This document shows positions 1 to 10,413 of a stretch of DNA of 36,833 nt, in pieces. Source of the DNA: Nephromyces sp. MM_2019. Its lineage: Eukaryota; Apicomplexa; Aconoidasida; Nephromycida. Every line of letters starts with the position of its first letter. Positions within the stretch are counted from its first letter, which is position 1. The stretch lies in contig JADHZB010001470.1 of assembly GCA_015657535.1 (NCBI GenBank), positions 5,321-42,153 of the forward strand. Reading direction: 5' to 3'. The position numbers were made by a program, and so were the translations under genes. Under the pieces are notes generated by a model that did not search any database, had not been told where the DNA came from, and saw only the letters and a list, made by a program, of their open reading frames with translations.

Positions 1-228
1 TGCATGTTGATGCGTGTGTGTGAGTGGATATGGGACTTTTTGGGTAGTCTTTGGTGGGTCATTGTGTGTTTGTGGGCACCTAGCTTTTTGTATGATCATA
101 TGCCGGTATCTACCTCTTTCTAGGATCATATTTCGGTGGTCGTGTGTGTGTGTGCGTTACTACTGATGCCGCTTGCGTGCAGCCTCATCGTTACTCTATT
201 CTAACTTTGGTGGTCGATATGTGTGCAG

Positions 229-276
229 CAAATGAACATGGCGACAGCATTTCGGCGCTTTGCAGATGAGTTCAAG
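229..276 (+). CDS. Candidate internal exon, 16 codons, GC donor
   Basis: The 48-base island lies between the acceptor gatatgtgtgcag and a possible GC-type donor, AAG|GCATGT. It reads QMNMATAFRRFADEFK in phase 0 at both ends. The codons are mixed and GC-richer than the surrounding T/G-rich, intron-like DNA, which is why it stands out. If the GC donor is not used, the frame stays open for about 20 more codons and a normal GT donor (CATG|GTGTTT) is available. I do not recognise the peptide. It may be the 5' part of one of the + strand genes to the right. It could also be chance. Confidence 0.3.
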
Positions 277-1063
277 GCATGTGTTTTGCATGGTGTTTCT
301 GTGTTTTTACGTTTGCGCAAGTTTGATATCTTCTTGGCATATTGATAGGCCACCAAAAGCATGCTTTCTTTATCGTATTTCTGTGTGTGTGTCTACATGC
401 GAATTTGATGCCTTCTTGACGTGTTATTAGGTCATTGTGGTGTGTTTTCCCTCTATGTTTCAAAACTTCTGTATAGACCTGTGTGTTATTCTGTGGTTTT
501 CTTTTGCGATAATGTCATCGTGTATGTGCTGTATTTCTTAGCTTCTCCTACTCTTTTTTCACTGCTTCTGACTACTACACTTTTAGCTTACATTTCTCTT
601 ATTTGCCTTGAAGATGCTGCTTCTACTAGTGGTTTTCGATATGCATATATGTTTGTAAGCTTATATGTATGATAATATGAAGCTGAAGCTTTTAATTTCC
701 AAAACTTCCTCGTATTGGCTTGTGTGCGTTTTTGTTTTTTTTGCTGATTGTCTTCACTGTTGAATCACTAGGGAATTCCTCTTGAATTTGGTAACCTCAT
801 CGACTGAACTCTCATTTGAAACATTTTCTTTCTTTTCAATTTGTATGATTTTCGCTGCATCCACATCTTTTTGCCTGATAATGCATGCTTTTCGTGTGTA
901 TGTACACCCCAAATGATTGGATTTTGAGAATTTTTTCCTTGAATTTTCGTTTGAATAAATCTCACCACTGTTTCATCCCTTTCGATTTTGCCACCATAAT
1001 AGCCCAGCTATATTAATAGTTTATAGACGGTTTTTTCCCCTTTATGTTATCGTTTCTTCGCAG

Positions 1064-1193
1064 GACTGGCTACACTCTCAGCTCAGAATTCATGGAAAAG
1101 ATTTTGTCGTTACAACGTCAAGTTTAAGTGATTTCCTCAAAGATTTTCAATTTGAAAATTCTGAAGATACCGATCTATTATAGAGAGAAGAAG
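1064..1193 (+). CDS. Candidate exon, frame ambiguous
   Basis: A strong acceptor (tatcgtttcttcgcag) precedes a coding-like stretch, and a donor GAAGAAG|GTATTA follows at 1194. Frame 1 begins DWLHSQLRIHGKDFVV and runs 39 codons to a TAG at 1181. Frame 2 begins TGYTLSSEFMEKILSLQRQ and would need the donor CAA|GTTTAAG. Frame 3 contains SWKRFCRYNVKFK before a TGA. Two of these must be wrong and I cannot decide between them from sequence alone. In frame 1 it could be a terminal exon; in frame 2 an internal one. No family is recognised. Confidence 0.3.
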
Positions 1194-1600
1194 GTATTAT
1201 ATACTCCGCCTCCTCTCATGAGTAATTTAAGATACTGCTTCTTGTTTGCGGATCTGGAGTTCTTGTTCAAGTGTGTATGTTTGTGTGTGTTTTTTTTTTT
1301 TCAATGTATATATTGTGCTGTACGTGCATTCAATTCCAAAAATATGTTGAAGGGAGGTAACGACTATCTGGTTTTTTATATATGTTTGTTTTGGGTCTTT
1401 TGGATGATGTTGGATGTTTTGCTCTGTGTGTTGATGTAATTAGTAGTGCGTGCTGTTCGTGATGTGCATATGCTGGGTGTTTGCTTGTTTCGAATTGATG
1501 ATTGCGCTTGCTAATGATGTGGTGTGTGTTTGTAAGTTTTTATCTCCAGTTGAGTATGTTTTTGATACTTGTGTGCGTAGATGGGTTTGTGTAGGTTTTT

Positions 1601-1907
1601 GGTTAGTTGTGTGTTTGTGTGTGTCTGATTGTCTGTGCTTAGTTAGTTGTGTGTCTGATTGTCTGTGCTTGGTTAGTTATGTTTGTCTGTCTTATTTGTT
1701 CTACTCGGTTAGTTGTATGTGTGATTGACTGTGCTTGTTTAGTTGTGTTTGTGTGTGTGATTAACGGTACTCGCTGAGTTTTGTGTGTGCGCGATTGACT
1801 GTATTCCGTTAGTTTTGCGTGCATGTGGTTAAATATTCTCGCTTGGTTCTGTGTGTGTATGCTTGACTGTTTTCGGTTATTTCTGCGTACGTGTGATTAA
1901 CTGTTCC
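1601..1907 (+). repeat. Degenerate GT-rich minisatellite
   Basis: About nine imperfect units of 28-39 bases follow one another. Each has a core like TTAGTTGTGTGTGTGATTGA followed by ctgt and a short cttgg or ctcgg end. The two most alike share ttagttgtgtgtctgattgtctgtgct. The units diverge progressively to the right. The surrounding 1-1900 is GT-rich in general, as in a long + strand intron or an intergenic spacer. Frames that are open here are low-complexity artefacts. Confidence 0.65.
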
Positions 1908-2502
1908 TTTGTGCGTGATTACACTTACTAAATTGCTTTTTTCATGGTGATCGCCCATTGGGATTATGAAGCGTTTTTTACGGTTTTTCACCTCTAAAAA
2001 GATTATCAGTGTAGATTTTTCTGTAAAATTGGTACATATTTTTCTTTGTTATACTTGCTTGTGGGCCAGAAACTTTTCATAGTGATGATGTTATTCTTCC
2101 TCTCTTTGCACACACCGTTGAGAAAATGGCACTTTTGTTTATCGTAAGGCTTGTGTGCTTCCTCGCTACTGTGCCGTATGCTCGATGATAGTATATAAAG
2201 GCAGAGTTGAATTTGAGTTTGAGATTAATTTTTTTTCTGCTAAAATACTTGTATGTGTGTGCATATCCACACTCTAGCGTGTCAATGTGCATGTATTGCG
2301 ATTCAAGTATACTTTTCTAAGCTGAAATGCTTTTTATTTTATAATTAGTAAGGAATTTGGATAGAATTTGTGACACATTCTCAAGTAAAATGATATATAC
2401 AAATGTATGCTCTGAAAAATCCAGCTCTCTCTGCCTGGTATGATTGTACCAGCGACACACATTACATCATCGGCATGTAGCTTCCTATCATCTGCTTTAA
2501 AG

Positions 2503-3580
2503 GCTGCATGCGCTTTTTGCTGATATGAAGACTGAAATACGATTGCCTGATACCCAAGGTATACACAACCTCATTAGTCTCTTGAGGAGTTTCTGTAATA
2601 TTCCAGATTCTTCTTGTTTCGCAACATCTAATCTTTGATTTTCTACTTTAAGAAGCAAGATATAATGAATAGGAGAAAAAAGGAGAATAAATATGATGAA
2701 GTGCTTGGATAAGAGCGCCGCTACTTGTTGTATGCTTTTACAATATCTATTAAAAGAGTAAAAAGAGACTTTTTGAATGACATTTAAACAGATAATACCT
2801 TGTGATAAGCATAAAATTTCTGCCAAAGCATCAGCTTGCTACTGTAGTTTTTTATTTTTTGGTTTTACAGTAGATATCTTAATTTTTGCTCGATTTTCTC
2901 AATGAAACGGGAAGATTTTGTGCTTCTGTTTCTGAGAAGTGAGAAGATTATTGAAATTACGGAAACTTCTTGATTTTTCGACCTTTTCTGTATTTCATCC
3001 TTTACATTGGCTGCTTAGCATTTGCCCGGAATCTGCGTTATTGAAAGTTGCCTACACGTTTTGGTGGATGCTTGCCATTTGCACAGCTTTTCCTTTCTTG
3101 CTAAGATTAATCTACTTAATGCCTCGTTACTTCACTAAGGTTCATTGGATTTGCCAGTATTTTGTTCTTACTTGTCAGTATTTGCTGTTGCATGTAGCTA
3201 CCTACCGGAATATTTCTGTTGTTTCTATGCATTTATGCTGGTTTCTGGATGCGTGCGACCGGTTGCAAAGGGTTACGCTCTTCACTTTTGCTTAAGAACT
3301 CGCTTCAGCCAGCTAGACATGGCGGAAGCTATTATTTAAAATATAAGCGTGGAAGTACAAATCCCCACCTTTTACTCGATTTTAGTTGCTTGGGTGTGTG
3401 TGTTATCGTTTCCATGCTTTATTTCGTACAAAAATTGCACTGGTGCCTTCTACATGCTGGTTGAACTCGCGATGTGCATTATGTTATGGTGAACCTATCA
3501 CCTTTGTGTATCTTGCAAACTGTCCAATAAAGATGTTGATGCACCGTAAATGTGGGTATGGTACCTCTTATTTTCATTAC
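2503..3580 (+). CDS. Multi-exon membrane-protein gene, 5' part of cluster
   Basis: Exons read by eye. Exon 2503-2558 (acceptor atctgctttaaag, donor CAAG|GTATAC) reads LHALFADMKTEIRLPDTQ. Exon 2937-3139 (acceptor gcttctgtttctgag, donor ACTAAG|GTTCAT) begins VRRLLKLRKLLDFSTF and contains the hydrophobic stretch AYTFWWMLAICTAFPFLLRL. An exon starting at 3297 (acceptor cacttttgcttaag) begins NSLQPARHGGSYYLKYKRGS. Exon 3533-3580 ends at the near-perfect donor TAC|GTAAGTAT and reads MLMHRKCGYGTSYFHY. Phases agree at 2558/2937 (1/1) and 3139/3297 (0/0); the donor of the 3297 exon is unresolved. The basic Leu-rich helix followed by membrane helices faintly recalls peroxisomal PEX11 proteins, but that is a hunch. 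The 5' end is not found. Confidence 0.5.
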
Positions 3581-3882
3581 GTAAGTATCTTATTTTAATG
3601 TATATTATCTACTAATAGTAAGTCCAAAAGAATTATGTTAATTGATCCTTTGTATGATGATTAAAAAAAAAATAGTTATTTTGAGGAATAGCATTCAAGC
3701 AACAAAACGCATAGATTTACTAATGTTAGCTCTGCTCCGTTTAAGGCATTTTAACTCCCTTCTGGTTACCTCAAAATGAGGCGAATTTCTGATAGATCAT
3801 ACTGGCAACAGTTTTTTTTGAGTATGCACCCCTGCAATGTAAGCTGAAAAACTTCAAGGATGTCCCTCTACCTCCCCCTCAG

Positions 3883-4144
3883 GATCATCTTCTTCGGCTT
3901 TGCTGCTTTCTAATTCTGCTGCAAAGGTGAAGATGCTTCAAGCCTTTATTTCTAACAAAGTTGGATTGTGAAGAACAAGGAAAAAGCCATAGTATGCTTG
4001 AAACATGCTTTTGATGCTTCTGACAGCTGCGCTAAGGCTGAAAGCTGCTTTCGTCCTATTTTTGTTTTTGGATGTGTTAATCATCAGGGATTGCTATACC
4101 TCCTGAGGAACATTACCATTTTTACCTGCTGGGAACATTACTGA
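3883..4144 (+). CDS. Likely continuation of the 2.5 kb gene; two exons ending in TGA
   Basis: An excellent acceptor (ctctacctccccctcag) opens exon 3883-3926. In phase 0, which matches the donor at 3580, it reads DHLLRLCCFLILLQ and ends at AAAG|GTGAAG. A 34-base intron (3927-3960, ending atttctaacaaag) would join it in phase to 3961-4144, which begins SWIVKNKEKAIVCLKHAFDA and stays open for about 60 codons to TGA. Alternatively the first exon is read in another frame without splicing and ends ...KVKMLQAFISNKVGL at a TGA near 3970. Both readings look protein-like and only one can be right. The second open stretch has no ATG and is Cys-rich. No family is recognised. Confidence 0.4.
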
Positions 4145-4324
4145 TATTATCTGCTGAAGTCAAAAGTAGTTAAAAATTGCCAATTGGATAATGAAGGCAA
4201 CTCCAGGCAGCATTTTTACGATCGCGTATGATGATGCGTGACGAAATTTGAAGGCGAATATATTTAGGCGAAGGTAGAGATGTTATAGTAAGAAGGGCGG
4301 AATTTCATGTTGAAAATACATAAG

Positions 4325-4491
4325 GCTTAATTATAGAATTTCGCGGAAAGCTTCGTGGCTATTATTCGCCAGAGAAATTCATGAATCTGCTAGTGGGTGA
4401 TGTGTGGATTGAAACAAACGCGTACTGCTTTCCAGAAGACAGGTGGCAGGAGAAACTTTCGACAATGTCTGCTATGAAGTGGAAAGGATAG
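4325..4491 (+). CDS. Candidate terminal exon, unknown protein
   Basis: The frame is open from a TAA just before 4325 to a TAG at 4489-4491, about 55 codons. It contains GKLRGYYSPEKF, then VGDVWIETNAYCFPEDRWQE, and ends MSAMKWKG. The mix of W, E, D, Y and C is unlike the hydrophobic frames that arise by chance in T-rich DNA, so I believe it is coding. The acceptor (gaaaatacataag) is weak. A short coding-like segment at about 4171-4229 (KVVKNCQLDNEG..) may be the preceding exon. An ATG lies at 4381, so a 36-residue product is the minimum reading. Confidence 0.4.
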
Positions 4492-5515
4492 ACAAATTAC
4501 GCTATTGTAGCAACTGTGGTCCGTAATCTTTTTGTTCTCCACAAAGTTACTGGCAATACATTGCAGACATTGTAATACAAAATATATGCGGCTGCCTTTA
4601 AGCTTAAAAAAATGGCGATCAGTGTGTGAAACCTAAGTAAACATGCAGAATACAAGCTAAGAGTAGCGTCATAGTTCCTTCGCTAAGATTTTCAAGGAGT
4701 TATGGGGAGAGGCATGATAGAATTCCCAATTTTCTTTGAAAAACACAGTAAAAAAGTTGGGTAGAGCAGTGGAAACCAAGCGGAGAGGTACTAACTACAG
4801 AGGACCTCTGAATTCAGTTTTTTTCCAGCTTCTTGACTTTGTATTTTCCGGTTAGTGGAGACCAGGAACTTGACTGAACCCATAAACAGACTTACCTGTT
4901 AAACGCAAGCAAGGAAAACACACACAAACCTCTACCAAAGCCGCCAGAAATTGAAAATTGCAAGATACTTAAGCCTTTTATAAACGAGATTTTTGTAGAT
5001 TTAATAGAGTCGGATAATATTTTTCCGTGAGATATCTCCTTGAGCTAGGATAATCTGCTTGATAAGCAATGGGAATCCCACCGCCGAAAAAATAAACCAG
5101 CAGATACTAGTTAATGCAAACTGGGTTTTCTCTCATTTTTCTGCTCTGGTAATTCGAGCTCGATCTTAAAGCACACTGAACTCTAGTGAGATGTTCATAA
5201 GTTGGAATGTATAGCAATCGTTTTGCGGTACTATAAAATGATGTATATAAACCTTTGAGTTTCACATCTATCAACCATGTGACAACAGGAACTGACTACT
5301 TGACACGGTCCACCCATGTCTTTCCATTCCAAAACCCTGCGCAGTGTTCTCAGCAATATTATTGTAATGACTATTAAACATTTGTTCAGTATTTCTGATA
5401 ATTAAAAATTTTTTTCCTTTGTTCATTTCGTGATTCTGGTGTACAACCACTCTCTATCTCTAACATATTCTATAAAACTTCCTCCTGTCGAGGTTTATCA
5501 TGTTGATTTTTGGTA
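4492..5515. other. No supported gene
   Basis: A-rich and mixed sequence without an open frame I would defend. A good acceptor-like site (tactggcaatacattgcag) ends near 4565, but all frames after it close quickly. I see no repeats or RNA genes. Confidence 0.5.
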
Positions 5516-6040
5516 AAAACATCTTGGCACCTCGCCGGAATACTTTTCAAAGGGCTGCTTCCCACGGTACTTCCATGCTCCGACAAAAACCTCTGTGAGT
5601 AGTACTACTTCCAAGTTCTTGGTGGAGCTTAGTGCACCTCACTGATGAGGGACTGCGCATTTTCCAGACACGCTCTGGCGATTGCCTCACTAAAACCCGA
5701 AACAACGGCATACGCTACCAAAAATTAAGTTATTCTATCCTTGAAACCCTTTCGCTATATAAGCGAGATTTACAGGTGAAAAAATTCTTACTAAGCAACC
5801 AAGTTTCCCATAAGCTTAAGTAAGTGCTTTGCTGCGATTGCGTTGGCCCGTTGTTTGGAAGTTTATGCATATATGCCCCTGACAAGCAGCGGTATCAGCC
5901 GTGTGCGCTCCATGTGGCGTGGTCATCACGGTATCCTTTGAATCTTGGTGACAACACACAACGGCGAGCTTCGACCCTTGGTCTCCACACCCTACGGCGA
6001 CTTTCCCCAGGAGTATCAACTGCGGTACGAGGATGCTCCG
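5516..6040 (+). CDS. GC-richer block with spliced + strand candidate exons
   Basis: Base composition rises clearly against both flanks. A frame containing NILAPRRNTFQRAASHGTS runs to 5594, where a GTGAGT donor begins. A strong acceptor (gactgcgcattttccag, ending near 5666) then gives in phase HALAIASLKPETTAYATKN and a TAA near 5722. A competing frame reads HLTDEGLRIFQTRSGD on to a CAG|GTGAAA donor at 5775 or a GTAAGTG donor at 5819. From 5886 to 6040 three + frames and two - frames are open. One, after a TGA, reads ILVTTHNGELRPLVSTPYGD and ends at a GTAAGC donor at 6041. The block is probably coding or a decayed gene, but I cannot give one consistent model. Confidence 0.35.
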
Positions 6041-6493
6041 TAAGCGCGTAAACATACAACGTAAAACCTTCCACTGCATCATACATGCAGGGTAGCGACC
6101 CCTCTGAATGAACACAAAAAAAATATAGCATCATCACCCACTTCACCCCAGCTTCCCTGCATCACCTGGTATACCTATTTATAGAGTGATTCTAAGCGGT
6201 TTACTTTTTGAGAAGCGAAGTATACCTCGGGACCACACATGTTGGTGGGTTTTAATACATGCTATAGGCTAAATTGTGAAGCCAGAGCAAAGCATAGTCT
6301 TCGATCAAAGTTCTGCGGAAGTTGACCATTTTATGGTGCAACCTTGCTTGCGGAAGGAAAATGTATTATTCTTCTTCTCTGTTTAATTATGGATGTGCTT
6401 TTCAATGGATGTTAGGCACATTTCATACTGATTTCGCTATATAAGTATTTCTCAAGAGGCATGCTTGCCCATATATTGTAACCGTTGATTAAG

Positions 6494-8828
6494 TGGTGCT
6501 GCGTAACCTTTCCACCTGCACGTTGTCTATGCTGGCTTTGGAGAGTGATTTTACCCAAAGACGCCTTGCTTATGATAGTGCTACCTTTGTTTTTTTAGTT
6601 GATCGCATGACCAGAGTTGAGCTTTTGTTGCAGTAACGAGCGGGTGGATTGATTGCATCGGTTCTACGCCATTTATTAGGTGAAAAATGAGGTCCCTGAC
6701 ACGTAGAGGCAGCATGATTTGAATTGTTGATGTTTACCATGAGGGATATTTCCTTTGATCTGGTTGCGTGTAATTATTTGGATAATTTTACTAAAGTGGG
6801 GGCAGGCGTCGACTTGATGTTGCATATAATACAATTTTGGAAATTTCAATGTAGTCTGAACGCGTAGTATATGAGGTCTATTGTCAAATGTAAGGGATGA
6901 GTGCAAGCGAAAACTCGTTCCTATGTAAGGATTGCCGGATTCTGATTTTTTTTGGATGATCCATAATTGTGTAGTAGTTGTAAGCTTCAAAGGACAGAAT
7001 GATCTTGGGCGTTAATCGAACTTAGATTTGCTTAAATAATATACTCAAAATGGGGGATGGAATGATGTCATTTTATATTTTTTTAAGGCGCAATTATAAC
7101 AGGAACGTTGATTGTAGTTTTAACATGTGCATCTTGATGTAATGAAGTTGCCACAATAGTATATATGTCAAACCGTGTTGGCTCATTTATATTCCAGACT
7201 CTTTTGCTATTCCAACATTAATGCTCACCCATTTAACTGTATTTAAGCCTTTTCGAAACTTTGGAGGATGCTCGCCTAGGTTCCTTCACATTTTTCTCTA
7301 GGGAGCTACCTCAGCTCACCACTTGCGGTATACCTTCGTTTGCTATACATGCTTCAATTTTTTTTTTCAGGTTCTGAGCTTCCTTGCTGTGTGTGAAAAG
7401 GCTAAATTAGACGTTTATGACTAGGGAAGCCTAGGAGAACTTCCTAAGGAGGAAAGCATCACGCAATTGCGTAGTCACTTCAGTGGAATTTTATATTCAA
7501 TTTTTGTCACCGGAATCACTACTAAATTTCTTGGCTACTTCAAGTTTTAAAATAGGCACCTCGCCGGTTTAGTTATATATCCCTAGCCTCAGTATACAAT
7601 TTTTATTGGCTGAGATGCATTGTGGAAGTTCCTCATGGATTTGCTGAGCCTATTGGTTAAAGGAAATTTACTGTGAACTTTGAATATTTCTTTTGCCTAT
7701 CGGTAGGGGTCAAGTCTGCAAAGGCGTTTTTTACCTTGTAATTTTTCGCTGCAGTCGATTTCCGCTGTATCTTAAAAGCATTTTATGACGTTGGAACCCC
7801 ACCCTTTGTTGTGATCACCGCTTTATCGCTAGCTTCTTATGGTGATCGCGCTGAAAAAGTAAAAATTTTGCGAGGGTAAAGGTTCCCTCGTAATAAGCCT
7901 TACACACAGGACACCTCTTTCACTGTTTGACCTTGTTTGATTTTTACTAAGCATTTGCCTAGTATGATAAGCAGAGTGGTACAGGCCTCATTAGGGCTTT
8001 TGAATGCCCTAGGTGTATCATTGAGGTACAATAATCTTAACAAATCAATTGTAGCCAATGGAATCAAAGCGGGCACTTTTTGCAGGACGATGTGGGTTAT
8101 TTTCCCCCCAGTCCTCTTGTACCAATACATTAGGCAGGTAAAATTGCAACTGCATGAAAGATGATTTCTTCACAGTTGATGCCAATTAAATTTCAGTTTC
8201 AAAGTATGTGTTGTGATTTTCTGCGCCCAAAGATTAAAGCTGTAAAGACCTGAAATGTTTGTTTATGCTGGGAATGATTCATATAGTATGCATGGATTTT
8301 TTGGTGTGTCTTTCTTGGATGGATGGTTCTTATTTTTGTTAACGGATATTGCTGTTTTATTATCTTTTAGTGGAAATTCAGTATTTTTTTACAAGAATAG
8401 GCACGTCATTTTTCCTTCATATGGGCGGTATTAGTGTGTTATTTTTAGCTTCTTTTGAAGTCTTAAACCGAGCTAGTAACGTTTATTTCAAACTTCGTGC
8501 CAACCGTTCTACCACTGCATTTTTTGTTTTGTTTAGCTACTTTTGATTTGTCTTATTTTCATCACTTTTTTTTGTACTGTGAAATATGCAGAAAGACCAA
8601 GAGATGCTAGCAACTGAGCTGCTCTATCAGCACTCTGGCGATTCTACTGAGCCATCAGCTTTCTTTAACGTTCACTATCCGGGTCTAGCATCACACTGGC
8701 GTATACAGCGGGACCTCAGTCTGATTTACAGGGCTGCAAATCCAGGTTTCTCTGCCGCAGCTGAGACGGATTCCGAAGATGACGTTAGCGCAGCTGCTGA
8801 TGAGGTAGGGGAATCTGTCGCCGAATAA
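6494..8828 (+). CDS. Seven-exon gene, membrane protein of unknown function with acidic tail
   Basis: Exon chain with phases agreeing at every junction: 6494-6577, 6634-6679, 7302-7327, 7371-7388, 7755-7875, 7963-8137 and 8592-8828, about 235 codons, ending in TAA. Key peptides in order are LESDFTQRRLAYD, TSGWIDCIGSTPFI, DFRCILKAFYDVGTPPF, VVITALSLASYGDRAEK, MISRVVQASLGLLNALGVSL, MWVIFPPVLLYQYI and HYPGLASHWRIQRDLSLIYR, then an acidic tail around ETDSEDDVSAAADE. Sites include GAGG|GTAAAG, GGCAG|GTAAAA and the acceptor ttttttgtactgtgaaatatgcag. The last three exons are the most secure; the 26- and 18-base micro-exons are the weakest. Two to three hydrophobic stretches suggest a membrane protein. 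The 5' end is unknown, and exons at 5.5-6.4 kb may belong to it. The family is not recognised. Confidence 0.6.
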
Positions 8829-10215
8829 AGTGATAAAACAGCTGCTGATGAAATTACTGAAGACTAAGATGCATTTGTGAAAAGTTGTCTCTGGTGTGAG
8901 AAAATGGCTTACAAAAAAGAGAAATTTTACCTTGTGTTTGAGGCTAATATATTTCATTTAGAGGATTTTAGGTATTTTTATGCATGAGCATGCAGCTGAG
9001 TACGTTTACTCACTTATTTTCTTAATGTATTTGTGAGAGATGAATAACTTTTTTTATTCAAATTTTTGCTGCTAACTTTAATGTTTTTCTGTATGCACGC
9101 TGCTTGTGTAATCGCTCAACATATTCGCGTACTTTTTGGTTAGCTTGCAGGGCTGAGCTGCTCCTGGGTGATGTAGTGGTATTTTGATGTAAACTACTTA
9201 CTACGGGTGCTAGTTTGTGTGCATTATTTACTTTGTTGTTTGCTTATTTTCCGCCTTTAATCAAGCTTCTAGGTGTGTTTATGGGTGATTGATTATTTCA
9301 GGTATGATTTTTCCCGGGATTTTGTAGCAAGAGTTCAACGTATTCGTTTCTTTTTATTTCAAGAATTTCATTTGATTTCCCCTTTATGTAGATTTTCAGG
9401 CATTTTATGTGTGCGACTTTGTATGTGCGTTTCTCGGTGTCTTTGCTTTCATTTTCTTATTTTCTTATGTAGTCACTTTTTCTTACTTTATATATCCGCT
9501 CTAGTTGTGTATCTGGTGTTCCCCAAGGAATTAAAAGCAATACTGTTTTAATTAATTGTTTTTGCATTGAGAACTTCGTTTTTAGAGGCTTCATACTACA
9601 AGTATATACATGTATATCTCTTCTGGCTTTTTAATTTGATAATGCTTTTCTATGGAGTTATTACCTTTTTTCGGCACAACTATGTGATCTCCGTTATGCT
9701 TCTTAATTTTTGTTGAGTTGAGAACCCACCGCTTCGAATGATGCAGATACAGCTATTGATTTTGGTATCTTTAATAAAATGCCTTTGGCTACATTCAGTA
9801 TTTTCTATAGTTGTATAGGGCTTATTGAATGATTCAATGGTTTTTAGAACCATTTTATATTATGTCTGTAGGCTGTTTTTTGTTGGTAAATAGGTCTTTT
9901 CATAAACTGCTAGTTGTAATAGTTCTATTATGTTTTTATAGTTCATACGTAATTATGCGAAGCTTTGCATATTTTGATGTGTCATTTTATTTGGTTGGAT
10001 ATCACGAGCTTTTTAGTCGTTTTGTGTCTTCTATATGGCATTCTCTGCTTCTGATCATTCTTGTGTAACAGCTTGTTTGGTATTTAATACTCTGCTCTTT
10101 CGTTCAATACTATCTTGCTTTTTAGCAGTTGATATCTTTGCTTTTTTTCCGTCGCACCTCTTTGCATTGTATGTTCCTGCTTGCTTGCATATTTTTGCCT
10201 TTTTTTTTCAAAAAG
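8829..10215. other. T-rich spacer or intron, no supported gene
   Basis: Strongly T-rich on the + strand. Open frames here are hydrophobic low-complexity translations of T runs and I do not trust them. AATAAA occurs at 8824-8829, overlapping the TAA of the preceding gene. Some of this stretch may be the intron that precedes the exon at 10216. Confidence 0.5.
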
Positions 10216-10413
10216 TACATGGTTCCATGTCCTCACATCTGTGCTACTTATATCCTCCAAGCCTATCATTTGGCTCGCTTGCACCGCAGATTAATCATCT
10301 CTGGTAAGCGTTTTTCCCGATTGACATTGAGCGCTTTGCAAGTTGCTGAATTCCGCGTATCTCTCAGTTTCGACAAGGCTTCGAATTCTCTATGTATAAT
10401 TAATGCGTATTAG
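10216..10413 (+). CDS. Candidate terminal exons with a 39-base intron
   Basis: The acceptor gcctttttttttcaaaaag opens an exon beginning YMVPCPHICATYILQAYHLA and ending ...HRRLIIS with the donor CTG|GTAAGC at 10304. A 39-base intron ending gctttgcaag joins it in phase to AEFRVSLSFDKASNS and a TAG at 10411-10413. Because 39 is divisible by three and the intron has no stop, the unspliced frame is open too. The two ends look like protein and the middle looks like an intron. Upstream exons were not found. The family is not recognised. Confidence 0.4.
   Translation, partial: YMVPCPHICATYILQAYHLARLHRRLIISGKRFSRLTLSALQVAEFRVSLSFDKASNSLCIINAY

Noticed and set aside
1..1907. Telomeric or subtelomeric repeat
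   Set aside because: GT-rich but without a regular short telomere unit; similar GT/CA runs occur at the other end of the window and in intron-like DNA.
2497..2826. 109-codon minus-strand frame
   Set aside because: The + strand reading of the same bases gives a better exon with good acceptor and donor and phase agreement with the next exon.
5595..5615. A 21-base intron
   Set aside because: GT..AG ends are present and the frame fits, but a longer intron from the same donor to ttttccag has a much better acceptor.
5895..6146. Minus-strand Arg-rich and Cys-rich frames
   Set aside because: They overlap equally open + frames in a GC-richer block with few chance stops, and lack splice or start support.
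9273..10068. Hydrophobic + strand frames
   Set aside because: Low-complexity translations of T-rich DNA without splice or start context.
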